Assembly: GCA_903868655.1 (NCBI GenBank)
Contig: CAIPWG010000504.1
Span: 1 to 6,894 of the forward strand
DNA: 6,894 nucleotides
Direction of reading: 5' to 3'
From: an uncultured Sphingomonadales bacterium
GTDB taxonomy: Bacteria > Pseudomonadota > Alphaproteobacteria > Sphingomonadales > Sphingomonadaceae
Shown here: positions 1 through 4,330 of the stretch, in pieces
Position numbering within the stretch: the first letter of the stretch is position 1
Layout of the letters: every line of letters begins with the position of its first letter
Translations under genes and position numbers: made by a program
The notes under the pieces: model-generated
The model's input: only the letters and a program-made list of their open reading frames with translations
Database searches by the model: none
Told to the model about the DNA's origin: nothing

Positions 1-82
1 CGCATCGGGCGCAAGCCCGTGATCATCGCGGGTTGCGTGTTGGCTGCGGCCACTTTGTTTCCGGCGTTCCACATGCTGACAG
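1..82 (+). pseudogene. Inverted piece of the MFS transporter gene (fold-back segment)
   Basis: Read on the plus strand in frame 1, bases 1-81 encode 27 residues beginning RIGRKPVIIAGC and ending PAFHMLT. This is the loop-and-helix stretch that follows the 'FGALSD' motif in metabolite:H+ symporters. The neighbouring minus-strand transporter gene breaks off exactly at 'FGALS', so this is its missing continuation in the opposite orientation. Only about four bases (the end of the Ser codon plus an Asp codon) are missing between the two pieces. The junction lies at about bases 76-82, where the sequence ctgaca fits either piece, a microhomology of a few bases. That the segment is inverted is seen directly. 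Whether it is a cloning, amplification or assembly chimera or a true inversion cannot be decided here; an artefact at a contig end is more likely. Confidence 0.85.
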
Positions 83-1009
83 GGCGCCAAACACCAGATA
101 GAAAGGGCTCGCCAGGATCAACGCCGCCGCCAGCAGCATGTTCGAGGTCAGGCCGTCGATCTTCAGCATTTTTTCGAGGAACGTCATGACGTAAAGCTGG
201 CAAGCGTAGAAAATGACGGCTTGTCCCGCGATCGCACCGAAAAACGCGATGATGACCACGCGCAAGTTTACCCATTGGCCGAATGCTTCGGTCAGCGGGG
301 CTTTCGAACCCGTGCCTTCGGCTTTCATCTTCTGGAAAACCGGCGACTCATGCAATTTGAAACGCAGCCACAGACCGACAACAAGAAACAGACCTGACAG
401 CAGATACGGAATGCGCCAGCCCCAGGCTTTGAATGCATCTTCGCCCACACCGGTGATTGGCGAGCGGACCGTGATCACGATCAACAGCGCCATGGCGAGA
501 CCCGCCGTAGCAGTGATCTGGATCCAGCTGGTGTAGAGCCCGCGCTTGTTGCTGGGCGCATGTTCAGCCACATAGCTGGCCGCGCCACCATATTCACCGC
601 CGAGTGCAAGACCCTGGAGCATGCGCAAACCCACCAGCATGGCCGGTGCCGCAACGCCCGCAGTCTTGTACGTGGGCAAACAGCCGACGAGGAACGTCGA
701 AACGCCCATCACCGACAAGGTGACGATGAACGTATAACGCCGACCCACCAGATCGCCGATCCGACCAAACACCAGCGCGCCGAACGGGCGCACGATGAAC
801 CCGGCGGCAAACACCAACAAGGCCATGATATAGGCGGTGGTTGGGTTCAAGCCGGTCAGAAACTGCGACGCGATAATCGCGGTCAGCAGTCCGTAAAGAT
901 AAAAGTCATACCATTCGAACACCACACCCAGCGAGCTGGCGGTGATAACCAATCTTTCAGAGGACGTTACTGTCGGATGTTTTGGCACATCATCAAATGT
1001 TGTTGCCAT
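23..1009 (-). CDS. MFS transporter, metabolite:H+ symporter family, 3' end disrupted
   Basis: This is an inner-membrane proton-coupled uptake carrier of the MFS, metabolite:H+ symporter (MHS) branch. The frame gives 328 residues from the ATG at 1009. That start is preferred because AAGGAG lies 8 bases upstream, whereas the in-frame GTG at 1048 has no ribosome binding site and adds a polar leader. Visible marks are the MHS-type first helix (GVVFEWYDFYLYG, 28-40), the loop 2-3 motif FGRIGDLVGRR (81-91), RMLQGLALGGEYGG (129-142), and 'WGWRIPYLLSG' before helix 6 (196-206). Helices 7 and 8 run to FGALS (307-311). The last 17 residues (312-328) are not transporter sequence; they are antisense to the inverted segment at 1-81. 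Family members usually have over 430 residues, so at least 100-200 are missing. The gene diverges from the acetyl-CoA synthetase, which suggests a small carboxylate such as acetate or propionate as substrate. That is inference; the family also includes proline-betaine, shikimate and oxoglutarate carriers. Confidence 0.85.
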   Translation of the reverse strand: MATTFDDVPKHPTVTSSERLVITASSLGVVFEWYDFYLYGLLTAIIASQFLTGLNPTTAYIMALLVFAAGFIVRPFGALVFGRIGDLVGRRYTFIVTLSVMGVSTFLVGCLPTYKTAGVAAPAMLVGLRMLQGLALGGEYGGAASYVAEHAPSNKRGLYTSWIQITATAGLAMALLIVITVRSPITGVGEDAFKAWGWRIPYLLSGLFLVVGLWLRFKLHESPVFQKMKAEGTGSKAPLTEAFGQWVNLRVVIIAFFGAIAGQAVIFYACQLYVMTFLEKMLKIDGLTSNMLLAAALILASPFYLVFGALSACGTPETKWPQPTRNPR

Positions 1010-1017
1010 GGCTTTCT

Positions 1018-1023
1018 CTCCTT
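1018..1023 (-). promoter_or_regulatory. Ribosome binding site of the MFS transporter
   Basis: The minus strand reads AAGGAG here, 8 bases before the ATG at 1009. This decides the start in favour of MATTFDDVPKHP and against the GTG 13 codons further upstream. Confidence 0.8.
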
Positions 1024-1325
1024 GCGCCCCGGTTTTGCCCTGGGCCACTGTTGTTACGTGCTAATCATCAAAGTGCAGGAATGTTTCGGTCTATATTGCA
1101 GCTGCCCGCCACTCAGCCACGCCAAAGTCCAGCGACAAGTCAGAATGCCGGCGTCATCTGCGCGAAATCCGATGTCGTAAAGGCATCCGAATCAGCTGAA
1201 GTACGCAAGCAACCAAACTCCACAGTGTCCCAAACCCCGCATGTTTGTGGTGTTTTCAAGCAAGTGTGAAGCCTTGCGCCTTGTTTGGCAGCGGGACGGT
1301 CACACTCTGTTCACCTTGTCACTCG

Positions 1326-1359
1326 TTGCACCCCGGCGTGCCCAGCCCGACTATAGTCG
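1326..1359 (+). promoter_or_regulatory. Candidate acs promoter or operator with a 12-base palindrome
   Basis: CGACTATAGTCG (1348-1359) is a perfect 12-base palindrome containing a TATA-like core. TTGCAC (1326-1331) lies 18 bases before the ACTATA hexamer, so the pair could be a -35/-10 promoter for acs with a leader of about 210 bases. The match to consensus is only partial. The palindrome may equally be a protein-binding site or chance. Confidence 0.22.
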
Positions 1360-1443
1360 TGCCTTGCGCGACCTTGGTCGATGTGCATTTTGCTGCGCTA
1401 TTGATTGGCAAAGCAAGGCGCCCCCACGGGGCTGGCCGAGCAT

Positions 1444-1465
1444 GGTTTCACGGCCGGTTGAAACC
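1444..1465. repeat. Inverted repeat GGTTTCA-N8-TGAAACC upstream of acs
   Basis: The arms at 1444-1450 and 1459-1465 are perfectly complementary over 7 bases and are separated by 8 bases (CGGCCGGT). The arm spacing would suit a dimeric DNA-binding protein on one face of the helix. It could also form a hairpin if transcription begins upstream. It lies 112 bases before the acs start codon and abuts the next dyad. Confidence 0.45.
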
Positions 1466-1485
1466 GCCTTTGCAAGGCGATCGCC
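1465..1485. repeat. Compound dyad CGCCTT-TGC-AAGGCG with overlapping GGCGATCGCC
   Basis: CGCCTT (1465-1470) and AAGGCG (1474-1479) form a perfect 6-base dyad around TGC. The second arm is shared with the perfect 10-base palindrome GGCGATCGCC (1476-1485). The dyad includes one of the four GCAAGGC copies in this region. It would overlap the -35 position of a weak promoter-like pair (TTTGCA 1469-1474 and CATAAC 1493-1498, 18-base spacing), which is where a LuxR-type activator could sit. Binding by the regulator encoded at 3692-4330 is a guess from position only. Confidence 0.4.
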
Positions 1486-1503
1486 ACAGGTCCATAACTG
1501 CTA

Positions 1504-1515
1504 AGACCATGGTCT
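1504..1515. repeat. 12-base perfect palindrome AGACCATGGTCT before acs
   Basis: AGACCATGGTCT is self-complementary over 12 bases. It runs into two smaller palindromes, GTCTAGAC (1512-1519) and GACGTC (1517-1522). It lies 61 bases before the acs start codon. A perfect 12-base palindrome is expected by chance only about once in 4,000 positions, so two in this 567-base region (with 1348-1359) is mildly more than expected. It could be an operator, or structure in the acs leader RNA. Confidence 0.35.
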
Positions 1516-1560
1516 AGACGTCGTTTCAGGCGCTTGGGCGCTATAGGGTCGGCCACGACG

Positions 1561-1568
1561 AGAGGAGA
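1561..1568 (+). promoter_or_regulatory. Ribosome binding site of acs
   Basis: AGAGGAGA carries AGGAG at 1563-1567, 9 bases before the ATG at 1577. It supports that start, which gives the N-terminus usual for the family. Confidence 0.8.
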
Positions 1569-1576
1569 GCCTTTAC

Positions 1577-3526
1577 ATGGGCGAGGTTGTTTATCCGGTG
1601 CCGGCCGATTGGGCCAAATCCGCACTTATCGACGAAGAGCGCTATTCTGCCATGTATCAGCGTTCGGTCGAAGAACCGGATGCGTTCTGGCGTGAAGAGG
1701 CGCAGCGGATTGATTGGATTTCGCCGTTCACCACGGTGCAGAACACTTCGTTCAACGAGGCTGATTTTGGTATCCGCTGGTTCGAAGATGGTACGCTGAA
1801 CCTGTCAGCCAATTGCCTCGACCGGCATTTGGCGACGCGCGGTGACGATATTGCGATCATTTGGGAACCCGACAGCCCGACCGAAGCGGAACGGCGCATC
1901 TCGTATCGCCAATTGCACACCGATGTCTGCCGTTTTGCCAACCTGCTGAAATCGCGCGGCGTCGCGCGCGGCGATCGAGTGACGATCTATTTGCCGATGG
2001 TGCCCGAAGCCGCAGTTGCCATGTTGGCCTGTGCGCGGATCGGCGCGATCCATTCGATCGTGTTCGCAGGATTTTCACCCGATGCGCTGGCGGGACGCAT
2101 TATTGATTGCGACAGCCGCATCGTACTGACGTCTGACGAAGGCCTGCGCGGCGGGCGCAAAGTGCCGCTGAAGGCCAATGTCGATGCCGCATTGAAACAG
2201 TGCCCCGATGTCGAAACCGTAATCGTGCTACAACGCACTGGCGCAGCAGTGGCCATGCTGGAAGGTCGCGATATCGATTGGGCCGGCGGTGTGGCCGAAC
2301 AACCGGTCGCATGCGACCCTGAAGAAATGAACGCCGAAGATCCGCTGTTCATCCTGTATACTTCGGGATCGACCGGAAAGCCCAAAGGCGTGTTGCATAC
2401 CACCGGCGGCTATGCGGTGTGGGCATCAATGACGCATGAATATGTGTTCGATTATCGCCCCGGCCAGATTTATTGGTGTGCCGCCGACATCGGCTGGGTC
2501 ACCGGCCATTCTTACGTGGTCTACGGCCCGTTGATGAACGGCGCGACTACCGTGATGTTCGAAGGCGTGCCCAATTGGCCCGATCCGAGCCGATTTTGGC
2601 AAGTGGTCGACAAATACGCTGTCGAGATTTTTTATGGCGCACCGACGGCGCTGCGCGCCCTGATGCGCGAAGGTGACGATTGGGTGAAAAAGACCGATCG
2701 TTCATCGCTGCGCGTGCTGGGCTCGGTCGGCGAACCGATCAATCCAGAAGCATGGGAATGGTATCACAAGGTGGTCGGCGACAGCCGCTGTCCGATCGTG
2801 GACACCTGGTGGCAAACCGAAACCGGTGGCGCAATGATCACCCCCCTGCCCGGCGCCACGCCGCTAAAGCCCGGCTCCGCAAGTCGGCCGTTCTTTGGCG
2901 TGAAGCCTGCGCTGCTCGACAACGATGGCCATGTCCTTACCGGTGCAGCCGATGGTTGCCTGGTGATCACCGACAGCTGGCCCGGCCAGATGCGCGGTGT
3001 CTGGGGTGATACCGAACGGTTTTTCCAGACGTATTTCACCACGTTCAAGGGCGTGTATTTCACCGGCGACGGATGCCGACGCGATGCAGACGGATACCAT
3101 TGGATCACCGGGCGCATTGATGACGTGATCAATGTGTCGGGTCATCGCATGGGTACCGCCGAAATCGAAAGCGCGCTGGTGGCGCATCACCACGTGGCCG
3201 AAGCCGCCGTCGTGGGCATGCCGCATGCGATCAAGGGCCAGGGCATTTATGCGTTTGTCACGTGCAATGCCGAAGTCACGCCCGACGAAGCTTTGCGCAA
3301 GGAACTGATCGCGTGGGTGCGTCAGGAAATCGGCCCGATCGCCACGCCCGATGTGATCCAGTTCGCCCCCGGCCTGCCCAAGACCAGATCGGGCAAGATC
3401 ATGCGACGCATCTTGCGCAAGATCGGTGAAAACGATTTGTCGAACCTGGGCGACACGTCGACCCTGGCCGACCCATCAGTGGTCGACAATCTGGTGGCCA
3501 ATCGGCCGCAATTGGTCGGCTCCTGA
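1577..3526 (+). CDS. acs: Acetyl-CoA synthetase (acetate--CoA ligase, AMP-forming)
   Basis: This cytoplasmic enzyme makes acetyl-CoA from acetate, ATP and CoA through acetyl-AMP, releasing AMP and pyrophosphate; it is the high-affinity route for acetate use. The frame gives 649 residues, the full family length (about 650). An N-terminal acetyl-CoA-synthetase domain (about 20-80) precedes the AMP-binding domain and a C-terminal lid. Visible motifs are RGGR for CoA contact (191-194), the phosphate loop [11 protein letters not shown] (261-271), [10 protein letters not shown] (409-418), FTGDG with Asp498, GRIDD with Arg513 and SGHR with Arg524. Lys607 lies in PKTRSGK. Residues equivalent to Salmonella Acs Val310, Thr311, Val386 and Trp414 are present as Val308, Thr309, Val384 and Trp412; these favour acetate over propionate or longer acids. 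Lys607 corresponds to the lysine that Pat-type acetyltransferases modify to switch the enzyme off. Acs is divergent from the transporter and followed by a two-component regulator. Propionyl-CoA synthetase is the main alternative and is disfavoured by the tryptophan. Confidence 0.96.
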   Translation: MGEVVYPVPADWAKSALIDEERYSAMYQRSVEEPDAFWREEAQRIDWISPFTTVQNTSFNEADFGIRWFEDGTLNLSANCLDRHLATRGDDIAIIWEPDSPTEAERRISYRQLHTDVCRFANLLKSRGVARGDRVTIYLPMVPEAAVAMLACARIGAIHSIVFAGFSPDALAGRIIDCDSRIVLTSDEGLRGGRKVPLKANVDAALKQCPDVETVIVLQRTGAAVAMLEGRDIDWAGGVAEQPVACDPEEMNAEDPLFILYTSGSTGKPKGVLHTTGGYAVWASMTHEYVFDYRPGQIYWCAADIGWVTGHSYVVYGPLMNGATTVMFEGVPNWPDPSRFWQVVDKYAVEIFYGAPTALRALMREGDDWVKKTDRSSLRVLGSVGEPINPEAWEWYHKVVGDSRCPIVDTWWQTETGGAMITPLPGATPLKPGSASRPFFGVKPALLDNDGHVLTGAADGCLVITDSWPGQMRGVWGDTERFFQTYFTTFKGVYFTGDGCRRDADGYHWITGRIDDVINVSGHRMGTAEIESALVAHHHVAEAAVVGMPHAIKGQGIYAFVTCNAEVTPDEALRKELIAWVRQEIGPIATPDVIQFAPGLPKTRSGKIMRRILRKIGENDLSNLGDTSTLADPSVVDNLVANRPQLVGS

Positions 3527-3535
3527 CCCAAAACG

Positions 3536-3566
3536 CTCGTGGTGCCCCGCATTGGTGCACCACGAG
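3536..3566 (+). terminator. Strong hairpin after acs, possible terminator or attenuator
   Basis: CTCGTGGTGC (3536-3545) pairs perfectly with GCACCACGAG (3557-3566) across an 11-base loop, starting 9 bases after the acs stop codon. There is no T-run after it on the plus strand, so it is not a textbook Rho-independent terminator for acs. On the minus strand the stem is followed by CGTTTT, closer to that form, though no minus-strand gene is nearby. A competing pairing exists: GCTCGTGG (3535-3542) can also pair with CCACGAGC (3572-3579). The stem could end or weaken read-through into the regulator gene, or stabilise the acs transcript. Confidence 0.45.
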
Positions 3567-3678
3567 GTGCGCCACGAGCATTGCAGCCAGCGTAATTTTG
3601 GCGCAATAAACCGCTCGAAACCGTCCCGTTGCCTATGCGCCACCATCCATTGTGCCGCATCGTCATCGAAGGTCGGTC

Positions 3679-3685
3679 GGGGGGA
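3679..3685 (+). promoter_or_regulatory. Purine-rich ribosome binding site of the response regulator
   Basis: GGGGGGA ends 6 bases before the GTG at 3692. The run of six G is unusual, but it is the only suitable site and supports the GTG start. The resulting first residues lead directly into the receiver-domain strand VLIADDHP. Confidence 0.55.
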
Positions 3686-3691
3686 TAACGC

Positions 3692-4330
3692 GTGGGTTGC
3701 ACTGTTTTGATTGCCGACGACCATCCGCTTTTTCGGCAGGCGCTCGCACTCGCCTTGACCACCGCCGCGCCTGACGCACGCGTGATCGAGGCGGGAACGC
3801 TGGCTGCAGCCGCGCGAGCCACTGCGGAAACCCCAGATCTGGATCTCATTACGCTCGACCTGAAAATGCCCGGTGCAGTGGGCTATTCGGGTATAGCTTT
3901 GCTCCATGCGGAACGACCAACTGTACCCATCCTGGTGGTTTCGGGCGCTGACAATGCCAATGCAGCCGATGAGGCGCGTGCTTTCGGCGCAGTCGGATTT
4001 CTGCGCAAAGACGCTGATTTGCCGCAAATCGAAACTGCGATCCGCACCGCGTTGGGGCGCGTACCGGCATCCGAACGCATAGAAACGACAGCACCCGAGA
4101 CCGCGGTTGAACGGGTGCGCGGCACCGTTGCGGGCCTGACGCCGACCCAATTGAAAGTTCTGCTGGCCGTGCTTGCGGGCAAGCTCAACAAGCAGATCGC
4201 TTATGACCTTGGCATGAGTGAGGCCACGGTGAAGGCGCATATGACCGCGATCATGCGCAAACTTGACGTCCAAAATCGCACCCAGGCAGCGCTCGCCGCG
4301 CGATCACTGGGCCTCGACCTCGCGCTTTGA
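3692..4330 (+). CDS. crbR: NarL/LuxR-family response regulator, CrbR-like
   Basis: This is a cytoplasmic DNA-binding regulator of 212 residues, normal for the NarL/FixJ/LuxR class, starting at GTG. The receiver domain spans about 3-120: acidic pair Asp9-Asp10, phosphoacceptor Asp56 in LDLKMPG, switch residue Ser84 and the conserved Lys106. A linker (about 121-147) leads to the helix-turn-helix at 148-205 (LTPTQLKVLLAVLAG, then LGMSEATVKAHMTAIMRKL). All active-site residues are present, so it should be phosphorylated. It follows acs on the same strand after a 165-base gap holding a hairpin, and converges on a histidine kinase whose 3' end it overlaps by 27 bases. An acs-linked LuxR-type regulator next to an SSS-type hybrid kinase matches CrbR, the activator of acs in Vibrio and Pseudomonas. 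The response-regulator call is firm; the CrbR name rests on context. Confidence 0.9.
   Translation: MGCTVLIADDHPLFRQALALALTTAAPDARVIEAGTLAAAARATAETPDLDLITLDLKMPGAVGYSGIALLHAERPTVPILVVSGADNANAADEARAFGAVGFLRKDADLPQIETAIRTALGRVPASERIETTAPETAVERVRGTVAGLTPTQLKVLLAVLAGKLNKQIAYDLGMSEATVKAHMTAIMRKLDVQNRTQAALAARSLGLDLAL
4304..4330. other. 27-base convergent overlap of regulator and kinase 3' ends
   Basis: The regulator stop (TGA, 4328-4330, plus) lies beyond the kinase stop (TGA, 4304-4306 read on the minus strand). The last eight sense codons of the regulator (RSLGLDLA-L region) are therefore antisense to the last eight sense codons of the kinase. Both ends look native: the regulator ends just after its DNA-binding domain and the kinase ends after its receiver domain. 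Full-length transcripts of the two genes would be complementary here. Confidence 0.9.

Larger units (their letters stand above)
1010..1576. other. Divergent control region between the transporter and acs
   Basis: These 567 bases separate two divergent start codons and hold no convincing gene. Short open frames cross it (for example plus 1241-1504 and minus 1398-1625), but they have no ribosome binding site, no recognisable domain and unnatural composition. The half next to acs is rich in dyad symmetry, described in separate entries. The 7-mer GCAAGGC occurs four times, twice in each orientation: as GCCTTGC at 1271-1277 and 1361-1367, and as GCAAGGC at 1413-1419 and 1472-1478. The half next to the transporter (1024-1260) shows AT-richer patches around 1079-1098 but no promoter I would defend. 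The long leader fits a regulated divergent promoter pair. Confidence 0.6.

Noticed and set aside
1049..1130. Possible sigma-54 promoter for the transporter on the minus strand (TGGCGGGCAGCTGCA-like)
   Set aside because: The GG-to-GC spacing is 9 rather than the required 10 bases and the -12 element does not match TTGCA.
1241..1504. Small plus-strand open frame of 87 codons in the intergenic region
   Set aside because: It has no ribosome binding site, no recognisable domain, Cys/Arg-rich composition, and it overlaps the dyad cluster. It looks like a chance frame in GC-rich DNA.
3476..4273. Minus-strand open frame of 265 codons opposite the response regulator
   Set aside because: It is antisense to a gene with an intact receiver and helix-turn-helix, and its product resembles no known domain.
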